Assembly (NCBI GenBank): GCA_965234335.1 | Contig: OZ248455.1 | Coordinates: forward strand, 263,250 to 327,249 | Direction: 5' to 3' | Source: Leadbetterella lacustris | GTDB lineage: Bacteria; Bacteroidota; Bacteroidia; Cytophagales; Spirosomataceae | Length of the DNA: 64,000 bases | In this document: piece after piece, positions 9,106 to 18,094 of the stretch | How the letters are laid out: the number at the start of each line of letters is the position of its first letter | Numbering within the stretch: the stretch's first letter is position 1 | The notes under the pieces: model-generated | What the model was told of the DNA's origin: nothing | The model's database searches: none | The model's input: the letters and a program-made list of their open reading frames with translations, nothing else | Program-made: the position numbers and the translations under genes

Positions 9106-9765
9106 TTAAGAATAATTTCTTTTCGAAAAGCCAAAAAACTTTAATAAAATAAATCCAGTCAACAAACCACCTAAATGTGCGAAATGGGCAATGCCCGATT
9201 GTAGGCCTGCTGTGCCTTGAACCAATTCATAAACACCATACAATGCAACAAAATACTTCGCTTTTATTGGAAACGGGAAAAACAAAAGCATCATTTCTAC
9301 ATTTGGAAAAAGAAAACCAAAGGCCATCAATATGCCGAATATAGCACCTGAAGCTCCGACCATCGGGATTTGTGCTTGCCTTAGGTATTCCAAGCTATCA
9401 ATGGATATATTGGACATTTCGTAAAAATCTAATGCCGAGTTTAAAATAGCCGCCCCAACGCCACAAACGATATAATACGTCAGAAACTTCTTAGAACCCA
9501 TAAATGTTTCGAGAGCCGAGCCGAAAATAAATAAACCGAACATGTTGCTGAAAAGATGACCTATACTGCCATGTAAAAACTGATAACTAACAAACTGCCA
9601 AGGCTTAAAGAGAGGGTTGAACAGCTCAGGTGAGTTGGGCAATAGAGGATTAAAAAAAGCAAAATATTGATGTATAAAGTTTACGGAATAAAGCATCGAA
9701 AATATATGCACTCCCACATTAATAATCAAAAGGTTTTTCACCATCGGTGTTATTCTATCAAACAT
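9106..9765 (-). CDS. Rhomboid family intramembrane serine protease (intact dyad)
   Basis: A six-TM rhomboid of 219 residues. The TM2 motif HGSIGHLFSN, the nucleophile motif GASGAIFG (Ser139) and the TM6 motif AHFAHLGGLLTG (His197) are all intact, so it should cleave transmembrane substrates in the inner membrane. It sits between mutL (54 bp gap) and the degenerate rhomboid on the same strand, suggesting a duplicated pair in which one member kept catalysis. Confidence 0.9.
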   Translation of the reverse strand: MFDRITPMVKNLLIINVGVHIFSMLYSVNFIHQYFAFFNPLLPNSPELFNPLFKPWQFVSYQFLHGSIGHLFSNMFGLFIFGSALETFMGSKKFLTYYIVCGVGAAILNSALDFYEMSNISIDSLEYLRQAQIPMVGASGAIFGILMAFGFLFPNVEMMLLFFPFPIKAKYFVALYGVYELVQGTAGLQSGIAHFAHLGGLLTGFILLKFFGFSKRNYS

Positions 9766-9819
9766 ATTTTTTGTTTTTGATATCTAAAGAAATTTCAAGT
9801 GCAATTGGTTCAAAAATTT

Positions 9820-11676
9820 TCAATTCAGCAACAAGTTAGCTATTTTTTCTAAACTTAGGATGCTCATTACTGGTTTGCCGTCAGGGCTGACCGAAGGCAT
9901 GGAGGTTTCAAAAAGTTGGTTTATGAGGCTGGACATTTCAAGTTTTGATAAGAATTTGGCCATTTTACTGGCATTTCTTTTGGCCAAAGTCTTAGCCAAA
10001 GCCTCTTTTTTGTCGACCTTCTGATTGTTTTCGTTGATCTTATATTGTTCAATGATGCTCTTGAATAGCACGCCCTCGTCTTCGTCCATAAATTGGCTCG
10101 GAACACCATTTATGAGGTAGGTATTCTGCCCAAACTCCTCCACATTAAAGCCGATGTTTCGAATCATATCGATGATTTCAAAACTCATGGCATAGTCTAT
10201 GGCGGTTAAAGTTACCGTTTTGGGAAATAAAAGTTGCTGTGAGGCATTCGGTTGGGTGCTTATTTCTTTGAGATATTTTTCATAGAAAATGCGTTCGTAA
10301 GCGTTTTGCTGGTCTATTAGCATAAGTCCACTCTTTACCTGTGCTATAATGTATTGAAAATGAACTTGTATTGCGTTGATATCGCTGCCATCTTTGGGCA
10401 ATTGTACTAAGTCTTCTACTCTGTTGGCTTTACTACTAAAGATAATTTGTTGGCTTTCTTCGTCCTCTTGATTTATTTTTGAACCGAAACCCTCAAATAA
10501 CTTTTCCCAGTTACTTCGGTTACTTTTTTCATTTATCTCACTCAAACTTCTTGGCTCTCTTTCGAAGTTCGACATGGCAGTTCTGGCATCCGTTCTGACA
10601 TTTTGTGTTTCAAAACTTGGCGAAGGAGATTTTTGTGTTATAAAGTTTCCGATGTTTATATCTGCCTCAAAATCAATGCTCGGTGTAAGGTTATATACAC
10701 CGATGGCCTGTTTGACTGCCGACCGCAAAATAGCATAAATGGCTTTTTCGTCATCAAATTTAATTTCTGTTTTGGTGGGGTGAATATTGATGTCAATATG
10801 GCACGGGTCTATTTCTATAAACAATGCATAAAATGGATGTGTGCCTTGGGGTATGGTGGACTCAAAAGCTCCTGTGACTGCGTGATGCAAGTAGCTACTT
10901 TTTATAAAACGTTTATTTACAAAGAAATACTGTTCACCTCGTGCTTTTTTTGCCGTTTGTGGATTGCCTACGTAACCATTTATTTTTATAAAACTTGAGT
11001 CGATTTGGCACTGAGCAAGTTGGTCCCTATAGCTTTTATCCAACACATCCACTATACGTTTGCTGAGTTTAGCCTCTGGTAAATTATAGATTTCAATGTC
11101 GTTGTGAAAAAGCGAAAATTGAACCTCAGGATGGGCGAGGGCAATTCTTTGGAACTCCTCAATGATGTGCTTCATTTCTACGGGATTACTTTTGAGGAAA
11201 TTTCGCCTCGCAGGCACATTGAAGAAAAGATTTTTAATAGAAAGATTGGTGCCTTGCGGGCTTTGCACAAACTCTTGAGTTTTGAGGTCTGAGCCTTCTA
11301 TTTTTATAAGGGTTGCCAGTTCGTCTTCGGGTCTTTTGGTTCGTAGTTCAACTTGTGCTACGGCGGCTATAGAGGCAAGGGCTTCACCTCTAAATCCCAT
11401 TGTTCGGATATTAAAAAGGTCAGCTGATTCCTTTATTTTAGAGGTGGCGTGTCTTTCAAAACACATGCGGGCATCGGTTGGTGACATGCCAAGTCCGTTG
11501 TCAATGACTTGAATGAGCTGTTTTCCAGATTCTTTTATTATAAGTTGAACTGAAGTCGCTTTGGCGTCAATGGAGTTTTCCATAAGTTCTTTCACCACCG
11601 AAGCAGGCCTTTGTACCACCTCACCTGCGGCTATTTGGTTGGCTATCGAGTCTGAAAGAAGTCTTATTACGTCCAT
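9820..11676 (-). CDS. mutL: DNA mismatch repair protein MutL
   Basis: A GHL-type ATPase that couples MutS mismatch recognition to strand processing. The N-terminal ATPase motifs are clear: ENSIDAKAT (about residue 33), DNGLGM (60) and MGFRGEALASIAAV (92). The 618-residue protein has a C-terminal dimerisation domain from about 420. In that domain the endonuclease motif DQHAxxExxxxE reads DQQNAYERIFYE, and the last metal motif (CPHGRP in endonuclease-type MutL) reads SPDGKP. The nicking site therefore looks degraded. It starts a minus-strand gene run. Confidence 0.96.
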   Translation of the reverse strand: MDVIRLLSDSIANQIAAGEVVQRPASVVKELMENSIDAKATSVQLIIKESGKQLIQVIDNGLGMSPTDARMCFERHATSKIKESADLFNIRTMGFRGEALASIAAVAQVELRTKRPEDELATLIKIEGSDLKTQEFVQSPQGTNLSIKNLFFNVPARRNFLKSNPVEMKHIIEEFQRIALAHPEVQFSLFHNDIEIYNLPEAKLSKRIVDVLDKSYRDQLAQCQIDSSFIKINGYVGNPQTAKKARGEQYFFVNKRFIKSSYLHHAVTGAFESTIPQGTHPFYALFIEIDPCHIDINIHPTKTEIKFDDEKAIYAILRSAVKQAIGVYNLTPSIDFEADINIGNFITQKSPSPSFETQNVRTDARTAMSNFEREPRSLSEINEKSNRSNWEKLFEGFGSKINQEDEESQQIIFSSKANRVEDLVQLPKDGSDINAIQVHFQYIIAQVKSGLMLIDQQNAYERIFYEKYLKEISTQPNASQQLLFPKTVTLTAIDYAMSFEIIDMIRNIGFNVEEFGQNTYLINGVPSQFMDEDEGVLFKSIIEQYKINENNQKVDKKEALAKTLAKRNASKMAKFLSKLEMSSLINQLFETSMPSVSPDGKPVMSILSLEKIANLLLN

Positions 11677-11750
11677 TTACTTTTTGTTAAAAATTAAATG
11701 GCAAAGGTCAGGAATTTGGGAGGAAATTCCGAATTGCTAACAGAAGATAT

Positions 11751-12209
11751 TTAGGAATGCTCAAAAAATAAGCCGTTCTTATTTTCAAAAAACAATAAAA
11801 CGCCCTGTTCTAATTTATTTTTCACTTTGCTAAGCGATACTTTAGGCTCGGATGCTCTGTTCCAGCAAAATCCATCTTTGATTGGAATAGGATAGCCGTT
11901 TTTTTCGAAAACCTTGTCGAAGATAGCATTAAAGACATTGTCACAATCTTTTTCTGTGTTCATGAAGATATCCACTCGAATTTTTTCGAGCTTATTAAAG
12001 ACACTCTTGAAGTACAAGATATCAATGGTTTCCACTTTAGAATTTGTAAAAGAGACACCTATATAGTCTTTTTCTCTTTCGAAAACCTTGAATCGTTCTT
12101 TCGAGATAATTTCGTTTAGATCCTGGCCAAAGGAAAAACCTCGGAAAATTCCATCAGCGGAATCAAAGATTTTATTGGTTAGCTTTTCGATGGTTGAATC
12201 AACCCTCAT
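11751..12209 (-). CDS. Hypothetical protein, 152 residues
   Basis: No family recognised. I chose the ATG at 12209 (MRVDSTIEKL) over a TTG eleven codons upstream. The product is soluble, mixed alpha/beta in pattern, without signal peptide or membrane segment. It contains FRGFSFGQDLNEII and a central region about residues 60-110 rich in Asp/Lys, and ends in LLFFENKNGLFFEH. It lies between mutL and the surface-antigen barrel gene on the same strand with gaps of 74 and 112 bp. Confidence 0.6.
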   Translation of the reverse strand: MRVDSTIEKLTNKIFDSADGIFRGFSFGQDLNEIISKERFKVFEREKDYIGVSFTNSKVETIDILYFKSVFNKLEKIRVDIFMNTEKDCDNVFNAIFDKVFEKNGYPIPIKDGFCWNRASEPKVSLSKVKNKLEQGVLLFFENKNGLFFEHS

Positions 12210-12321
12210 CTTTTTAGGGTAAGTTAAGGCTAGTGTGTTCAATTTTTATTTAATAGGTTTGTTAAAAATCGTTATTAAAATTCTAATAAAAAGCATGTAT
12301 TTGATAATTTGGCGTTGTTTT

Positions 12322-13713
12322 TTACATATCTCGCGAAATCCCAAAGAAGAATTTCTTTTCTCCCATTTGGTTTATCGAATAGTACATTCTTATATTACTA
12401 TTGTACCACGTTACAATATCCAGACCAAAACCACCACCATTTAAAAATTTGTTAGCTAATTTAGAATTACTATAAATAGGGAAGTAGTTTTTAATGTAAC
12501 CGCTATCGAAGTAAAGGTTGGGGTATATGGCCAAAGGAAGTGTGCTGAATTGCGAAAGTTTTATGATTTTTTTTAGGTTAAATTCTCTTTTAAACAATTC
12601 GTATTTGATTGTATTTCTCCAAAGCCCGTAATGTTGGCCGTCTATCACATATAATTCGTAACCTCTCACTAAATTGTTAGAAAAACCGAGTCCGGTTATT
12701 AATGGATATTGTTGTTGGCGTGGTGTAGAGATCTTAGCTCTAAGGCTTGTTTCCCAATATATAGACTTGCTAAGCGGTTTGTAGAAAGAAAAAAGCCCAA
12801 AAATATTGATTTGATTATAGTCTTTTCTTACATAAAAATTGCTCAATTGTGTGTAAATAAATTTGCCATTTAAAGGATATTGACGATTGTCTAATTGGTC
12901 AAAGCGGTAGTCATAGGTAAAACTAAATACCTGTTGATTGGTAGTGTTTGTTCCAAAATAGTTGGGGTTTAGTTTATTAATTGTATCGGCTATTGATGTG
13001 TTCGTATAGCTTAGATTTATAGAATGAAAATGATAGAGGGCATTACGAAGTCTAAGTTCAAAAATGGCTCCCTTGCGTTCTCTCATTCGTTTTTCACTTG
13101 CAAAAAAATCTAATTTATCGTTCCAAGTGCGATAGGCCATCGTGCGTTGAGTGGAGTAAAATACGCCAGCTCTAATGCCAATTCTTTTTCGTTTGTCTAT
13201 GTAAGGTTTGGCGTAAGATAGCTCTAAGTAGGGCACAAAACCACCCATTATTTTAGCTCTCAGTTGGTCGTTATTTCCCGAAAGGTTGAAGTGCTTGGCA
13301 TTGATACCATAGGTCAGTCTGGTGAGGTCGCGGTTTCGTTCATACCACCATTCGTTAAAGCTTCGGTCTGCAAGTAGTACCTCTGGCAGCACTACTAAGT
13401 ACCATCTTTCTTTCAAGACTATGTAAATATTTGTGAGTTGTGCGTTGGTGTCGTAAAGAATATTTACGGTCAGAAAAAGGTTGGTGTTGTTGAGGTTTTG
13501 CTTGCTTTTTTCTATATATTTTTCGATTTCGGTGGCAGATAAGTTGTCTCCTATTTTAAAATTCAGTTCTCGAAGTATAATTTCTTCCTTGGTCTTGGAG
13601 TTGCCTGAAACCTCTATTTTGTTAATTTTCAGTAGGTTTTGGGCATTTAGGGTGCTACCAAATAATACAATCAAAACAAGACTTATTTTGCTAATTATGC
13701 TTCCAATCTTCAT
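12322..13713 (-). CDS. POTRA plus surface-antigen outer-membrane barrel (BamA/TamA-like)
   Basis: The 463-residue product has a signal peptide (about residues 1-24, ending LNAQ), one POTRA-like domain at about 28-105 (INKIEVSGNSKTKEEIILREL) and a C-terminal Omp85-type barrel from about 150. The FDQLDNRQYPLNG segment and GLGFSNNLVRGYELYVIDG match the barrel strands and the VRGY-type motif of that family. It is about half the length of BamA and carries one POTRA, so it is more likely an accessory Omp85 protein than BamA. It is divergent from the SLC45 transporter. Confidence 0.8.
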   Translation of the reverse strand: MKIGSIISKISLVLIVLFGSTLNAQNLLKINKIEVSGNSKTKEEIILRELNFKIGDNLSATEIEKYIEKSKQNLNNTNLFLTVNILYDTNAQLTNIYIVLKERWYLVVLPEVLLADRSFNEWWYERNRDLTRLTYGINAKHFNLSGNNDQLRAKIMGGFVPYLELSYAKPYIDKRKRIGIRAGVFYSTQRTMAYRTWNDKLDFFASEKRMRERKGAIFELRLRNALYHFHSINLSYTNTSIADTINKLNPNYFGTNTTNQQVFSFTYDYRFDQLDNRQYPLNGKFIYTQLSNFYVRKDYNQINIFGLFSFYKPLSKSIYWETSLRAKISTPRQQQYPLITGLGFSNNLVRGYELYVIDGQHYGLWRNTIKYELFKREFNLKKIIKLSQFSTLPLAIYPNLYFDSGYIKNYFPIYSNSKLANKFLNGGGFGLDIVTWYNSNIRMYYSINQMGEKKFFFGISRDM

Positions 13714-13841
13714 TCTTCAAATCTATTCCACTACAAGTCAAATCGCAATATTAGTAAATTAAATTTTAATAAATATTTAAATTAATCGATTGGAATGTAA
13801 TTTTTTTAATTTGTTTTGTAAAAATACTAATACTTGAACCT

Positions 13842-15182
13842 ATGAACATGAACTTTAAACCAAAACTGACTTTCGCCAATATCATCAACATGAACGTTGG
13901 TTTTTTCGGCATTCAGTACAGTTTTGGCCTCCAACAGAGTGCTGTAAATCCCATTTATGACATGCTTGGAGCTAGTCCGGACCAAATTCCGATTTTAAAT
14001 CTCGCTGGCCCAATGACGGGTCTTTTGATTCAACCCATCATAGGGGCAATGTCTGATAAAACTTGGTCGCCAAAGTTTGGAAGAAGAAAGCCTTATTTTT
14101 TGATAGGTGCCGTCATGTGTAGTTTGGCTTTGTTTCTTTATCCTTTTAGCAGTTCGCTTTGGATGGCCGCTGGCCTTTTGTGGCTCCTTGATGTGGGCAA
14201 CAATACTGCCATGGAGCCTTACAGGGCATTTATAGCAGATAAGCTCGATGCCTCACAGCAACCAACGGGTTTTCAGGCTCAAAGTTTCTTTACAGGCTTA
14301 GGTCAAACCTTGGTCAATTTGTCCATTTTTGTTTTCCCCTTGATTTTTTTTGGCACCAAGGGGTCATTGCCCACATGGGTTTATGCGTCGTTTTTTTTAG
14401 GTTCTGTTTGTTCCTTGGTTTCAGTTTGGTGGAGTATGCGAACCACCGAGGAAATTCCTCCAAGTGAGGAAGAATTGGCGGAGATGAAAACTTCTCCACT
14501 TAGTCTTTTAACACCATTCAAAGAGATACCTAAAGCAATAATGGAAATGCCAAAAGTTATGTGGCAGTTGGCTTTAGTATATCTTTTTCAATGGTACGCT
14601 TTGTTTTGTTATTGGCAAAATTCAGCAAAAAGCATTGCTCAGTCGGTTTATAAAACCAATGTTTATAAGGATAATCCAGTTTATAATGAAGCAGTAAGTT
14701 GGTCTGGTCTAGTAAATGGCTGGTATAATATCGTGATGTTTTTGGTGGCATTTAGTTTGGTATTTTTTGCAAAAAAATATTCTCCAAGAATGGTTCATGC
14801 CTTTTGCTTGGTTTTAGCCGGGATTGGCTTTTTGGCTTTCCCGATGATTGAGAACAAATACCTACTATTTCCTGCCATTACGGGTTTTGGTATCGGTTGG
14901 GCAAGTATGATGGGTATCCCTTATTTGATAGTAGTCAGTTCCATACCGAAGGAAAGATATGGTGTTTACATGGGAATTATCAATATGATGATTGTAATAC
15001 CGATGCTGATTCAGACACTTTCTTTTGGCTACATTTTAAAGAATTTTCTTGGCAATGACCCAGGAAAGGCGATTACTTTTGCCGGTGTTTTGTTACTGAT
15101 TTCTGCTGTGGCCACATTGCTTATAAAAACTGATAAAAAAGTGGAGATGGGTAATATATCGTTGTCTGGCGGTGGTCATTGA
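13842..15182 (+). CDS. SLC45-type MFS sugar transporter
   Basis: An inner-membrane permease of 446 residues with about 12 membrane segments. The N-terminal region NMNVGFFGIQYSFGLQQSAVNPIYDMLGA and the loop SDKTWSPKFGRRKPYFLIG are typical of the SLC45/GPH-like branch of the major facilitator superfamily, which takes up sucrose or maltose-type sugars with protons. A TMEPYRAFIADKL segment is also family-typical. It stands alone between divergent and downstream genes, with no adjacent hydrolase to fix the substrate. Confidence 0.85.
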   Translation: MNMNFKPKLTFANIINMNVGFFGIQYSFGLQQSAVNPIYDMLGASPDQIPILNLAGPMTGLLIQPIIGAMSDKTWSPKFGRRKPYFLIGAVMCSLALFLYPFSSSLWMAAGLLWLLDVGNNTAMEPYRAFIADKLDASQQPTGFQAQSFFTGLGQTLVNLSIFVFPLIFFGTKGSLPTWVYASFFLGSVCSLVSVWWSMRTTEEIPPSEEELAEMKTSPLSLLTPFKEIPKAIMEMPKVMWQLALVYLFQWYALFCYWQNSAKSIAQSVYKTNVYKDNPVYNEAVSWSGLVNGWYNIVMFLVAFSLVFFAKKYSPRMVHAFCLVLAGIGFLAFPMIENKYLLFPAITGFGIGWASMMGIPYLIVVSSIPKERYGVYMGIINMMIVIPMLIQTLSFGYILKNFLGNDPGKAITFAGVLLLISAVATLLIKTDKKVEMGNISLSGGGH

Positions 15183-15336
15183 TTTTCAGATAAGCCAATG
15201 TGAAAAAAGCATGATTCTATTGTGTAATCACGGTTTTTGATTTTATGAGGTCATTAAATTGTCGTAAGTCATAAATACAACGGTGCATTTTTGTACTTTT
15301 GTATTTTATTGTAGAATATAAAAATATACAGAAGAA

Positions 15337-16161
15337 ATGAATTATTCGCTATCGCAAGTGCCCGAGCGTACGGTTCAACCTCGAAATGAAGGCCTTACCA
15401 TGGTTATGGATAAAGGCCTAAGCATTAGAGAAACCGAAGACATGCTGAGCATCTCATCAAATTATATTGATATAGTTAAACTAGGCTGGGCAACCTCCTT
15501 CGTTACACCGAATGTCCATGAAAAACTAGCTGTTTATAAATCCGCCAATATACCTGTTTATTTTGGGGGTACCTTGTTCGAAGCATTTGTAGTGCGTGGT
15601 CAGTTTGAAGAATACATGCGTGTTTTAGATCAGTTTGGTTTGGAATATGCTGAGGTTTCTGATGGCTCCATAACTTTGCCACATGAAGAAAAGTGTCATT
15701 ATATCAAAGAGTTAGCAAAAAGAGGCAAGGTGCTTTCTGAGGTGGGTTCTAAAGATGCCGAAAAGATTTTTGCTCCATACAAATGGATAGAAATGATGAA
15801 GGCTGAGTTAGAAGCTGGTGCTTGGAAAGTAATTGGTGAAGCTCGTGAAGGTGGAAACATCGGCCTTTACCGTAGCTCAGGTGAAGTAAGACAAGGTTTG
15901 GTAGACGAAATAATTCATGCTATTTCGGCTGAGAAAATCATTTGGGAGGCCCCGCAAAAATCGCAACAAGTATATTTTGTAAAATTGGTGGGAACCAACG
16001 TCAATCTCGGAAACATTGCCCCGAATGAGATTATTCCTCTTGAAACTATTCGTTTGGGTTTAAGGGGCGATACTTTTGCGACTTTTCTGACTGATGACGT
16101 AAAACAGAAGTATAAACTGGGAAGATATTACCAAGATGACCGCATTAGACAAGACGACTAG
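15337..16161 (+). CDS. comA: Phosphosulfolactate synthase (ComA family)
   Basis: The ComA family adds sulfite to phosphoenolpyruvate to give (R)-2-phospho-3-sulfolactate, known from coenzyme M biosynthesis. The 274-residue protein is a single TIM barrel with the family phrases TMVMDKGLS, DIVKLGWATSF, VYFGGTLFE, EVSDGSITLP and KVIGEAREGG. It heads an operon with a DedA protein (3 bp gap) and aroE. Bacteroidota do not make coenzyme M, so the product may feed sulfonolipid or other sulfonate synthesis, which is inference. A paralogous function is possible. Confidence 0.85.
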   Translation: MNYSLSQVPERTVQPRNEGLTMVMDKGLSIRETEDMLSISSNYIDIVKLGWATSFVTPNVHEKLAVYKSANIPVYFGGTLFEAFVVRGQFEEYMRVLDQFGLEYAEVSDGSITLPHEEKCHYIKELAKRGKVLSEVGSKDAEKIFAPYKWIEMMKAELEAGAWKVIGEAREGGNIGLYRSSGEVRQGLVDEIIHAISAEKIIWEAPQKSQQVYFVKLVGTNVNLGNIAPNEIIPLETIRLGLRGDTFATFLTDDVKQKYKLGRYYQDDRIRQDD

Positions 16162-16164
16162 TAT

Positions 16165-16812
16165 ATGGAATTGATACATTTTTTAATGGAGTTTTTAAAA
16201 GACCCTCTCACTACTTTGGAAGGTTTTTTGGCCGAATACGACAAGCTTACATATGCTTTACTTTTTCTGGTTGTTTTTGTAGAGACGGGTTTTATCGTAA
16301 TGCCCTTGTTACCAGGAGATTCTTTGCTTTTTGCGGTGGGTTTATTGGCCGCCACCACTGGACAGCTAGATGTGGCGATAGTTATTCCATTGCTAATTCT
16401 TGCGGCACTTTTGGGCGACAATGTCAACTATTTTGTGGGCAGGCGTTTCAGCGAATTTATAAAGTCAAGAGACAAAATACTTTTTCTTAAACGAGAGTAT
16501 ATAACACAAACAGAGGAATTTTATATTAAACACGGACCCAAAGCAGTAATAATTGCCCGTTTTATGCCCATCATTCGTACTATTGCTCCGTTTGTTGCGG
16601 GTGCGGCGAGTATGAAATATTCAAGATACATCCTGTTTTGTGTGATTGGTGCGGTGTTGTGGGTGACAAGTATAACCATGGTTGGTTATTTATTGGGGAA
16701 CAATGTGTGGGTCAAAGCCAATTTTGAAAAAGTGGTTTTGGGAATAGTTTTCGTTTCTATTTTGCCCATGCTTTGGGGAATTTTTAAGGTTAAATTTCTG
16801 AATAAAGCATGA
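16165..16812 (+). CDS. DedA family membrane protein
   Basis: A 215-residue inner-membrane protein of the DedA/SNARE-associated (VTT) family, implicated in lipid-carrier or phospholipid flipping. It shows the family core FVETGFIVMPLLPGDSLLFAVG (quoted with break: FVETGF, then LPGDSLLF, about residues 36-55) and the amphipathic FMPIIRTIAPFVAGAASM motif near 130. The start lies 3 bp after comA, and its end overlaps aroE by 4 bp (ATGA), so the three genes are coupled. A role in moving a sulfonated lipid would fit the neighbours but is speculation. Confidence 0.9.
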   Translation: MELIHFLMEFLKDPLTTLEGFLAEYDKLTYALLFLVVFVETGFIVMPLLPGDSLLFAVGLLAATTGQLDVAIVIPLLILAALLGDNVNYFVGRRFSEFIKSRDKILFLKREYITQTEEFYIKHGPKAVIIARFMPIIRTIAPFVAGAASMKYSRYILFCVIGAVLWVTSITMVGYLLGNNVWVKANFEKVVLGIVFVSILPMLWGIFKVKFLNKA

Positions 16813-17546
16813 AAAAATTTGGCTTAGTTGGTTTTCCGCTTTCGCATTCTTTCTCTAAAAAATATTTTACTGAAAAGTTTCAAGAATTGGGTATTGCTGA
16901 TACGCATCAGTATGATTTGTATGAGATGGAGAACATTAATGAGCTGAAAAATATCATTAAAAATACGGAAGGTTTGACCGGGTTAAATGTCACTATTCCA
17001 CACAAACTCAATGTTAAGGCACTTTTAAATGAAATAGACTCAGCCGCCGAGCGTATTGGGGCTGTGAATGTGATAAGAGTTTTAGAAAATAAAACACTGA
17101 AAGGTTATAATTCGGATTATTTCGGATTTCGTAAATCTTTAGAAGAGTTTCTGGGTAATACCAAAGGCATAAAAGCCCTAGTTTTGGGTAATGGCGGAGC
17201 CGCGAGAGCAGTCTGTGTGGCTTTAGAAGATATGGGGATTGCATACAAATTGGTTTCACGGAGAGTAGCAGATGATACTATAAATTATAGGAAAGCTAAT
17301 GAATTACTAGCCGAAACTAAGTTAATTATAAACTGTACTCCATTAGGTACTTATCCGAATGTGAACAGTTTCCCAGACTTGGATTATGAAAATATCGGAC
17401 AGGGGCATTATTGTTACGACTTGGTGTATAATCCATCCGAAACCAAATTTCTACAAAAAGCCAAGGGCAACGGAGCTAAAGCTATCAATGGCTACGACAT
17501 GTTGGTGTATCAGGCAGAGAAATCTTGGGAGATTTGGAATTCGTGA
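16809..17546 (+). CDS. aroE: Shikimate dehydrogenase
   Basis: This enzyme reduces 3-dehydroshikimate to shikimate with NADPH in aromatic amino-acid synthesis. At 245 residues it is slightly short but complete. The substrate-binding SHSFSKKYF is near residue 13, NVTIPHK (catalytic Lys) near 63, the NADP loop LGNGGAARA near 126, and NCTPLGTYP near 178. It is the last gene of the comA-dedA-aroE operon. A tandem-repeat tract follows its stop. Confidence 0.95.
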   Translation: MKKFGLVGFPLSHSFSKKYFTEKFQELGIADTHQYDLYEMENINELKNIIKNTEGLTGLNVTIPHKLNVKALLNEIDSAAERIGAVNVIRVLENKTLKGYNSDYFGFRKSLEEFLGNTKGIKALVLGNGGAARAVCVALEDMGIAYKLVSRRVADDTINYRKANELLAETKLIINCTPLGTYPNVNSFPDLDYENIGQGHYCYDLVYNPSETKFLQKAKGNGAKAINGYDMLVYQAEKSWEIWNS

Positions 17547-17555
17547 GGTTTTTGA

Positions 17556-17644
17556 GGCATTGAGGTACAGAGCCATTTAGGCACAAAGGCATTGAGGCGA
17601 AAGGCATTGAGGTCTAGAGGCATTAAGGAGGTTAGGCATTGGAC
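17556..17644 (+). repeat. 16-bp tandem repeat array, about six copies
   Basis: The unit GGCATTGAGG plus about six bases recurs at 17556, 17572 (degenerate, GCCATTTAGG), 17588, 17603, 17619 and 17635. The spacing is 16, 16, 15, 16 and 16 bases. The array fills most of the gap between aroE and the ferredoxin-like gene. It is not part of a convincing ORF. Confidence 0.75.
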
Positions 17645-17716
17645 GTAATTGATTCAGTAGTTATTAGTATGGATTGAAAGGGTTTTAATTAGATAAATAT
17701 TATTCATTATTTAAAG

Positions 17717-18019
17717 ATGAAATATACAAAACACGTATTTGTTTGTACAAACGACAAAGATGCTCCGAAAAAATGTTGCGGAAGCGAGAGAGGAATGGAG
17801 TTGGTAAATGCTTTTAAAGAAGGTTTGAAAGCCAAAGGATTAGATATTGAAATTAGAGCTCAAAGAGCGGGTTGCTTAGATACTTGCGGCAAGGGCCCAT
17901 CGGTAGTGGTTTACCCCGAAGGTGTATTTTATGGCTTTGTTACTCCTGAAGACGTAAATGAGATTATTGAGAAGCACTTGGTGGGCAACGAGCCTGTAGA
18001 GCGTTTGGTAATAGGTTAA
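17717..18019 (+). CDS. Thioredoxin-like [2Fe-2S] ferredoxin
   Basis: A 100-residue soluble protein of the thioredoxin-fold 2Fe-2S family. The cysteine pattern C10, C20/C21, C53 and C57, with AGCLDTCGKGPSVVVYPEG, matches that family, in which four cysteines hold the cluster. The partner redox enzyme is not encoded next door. The flanking aroE and HAD genes are unrelated in function. Confidence 0.9.
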   Translation: MKYTKHVFVCTNDKDAPKKCCGSERGMELVNAFKEGLKAKGLDIEIRAQRAGCLDTCGKGPSVVVYPEGVFYGFVTPEDVNEIIEKHLVGNEPVERLVIG

Positions 18020-18094
18020 TTTTGCAGATATTATTTTGGTCCCTGATTTTTCTATTCTATTTTGCAATACATTAAAAATGGAAAATAGAAGAAA

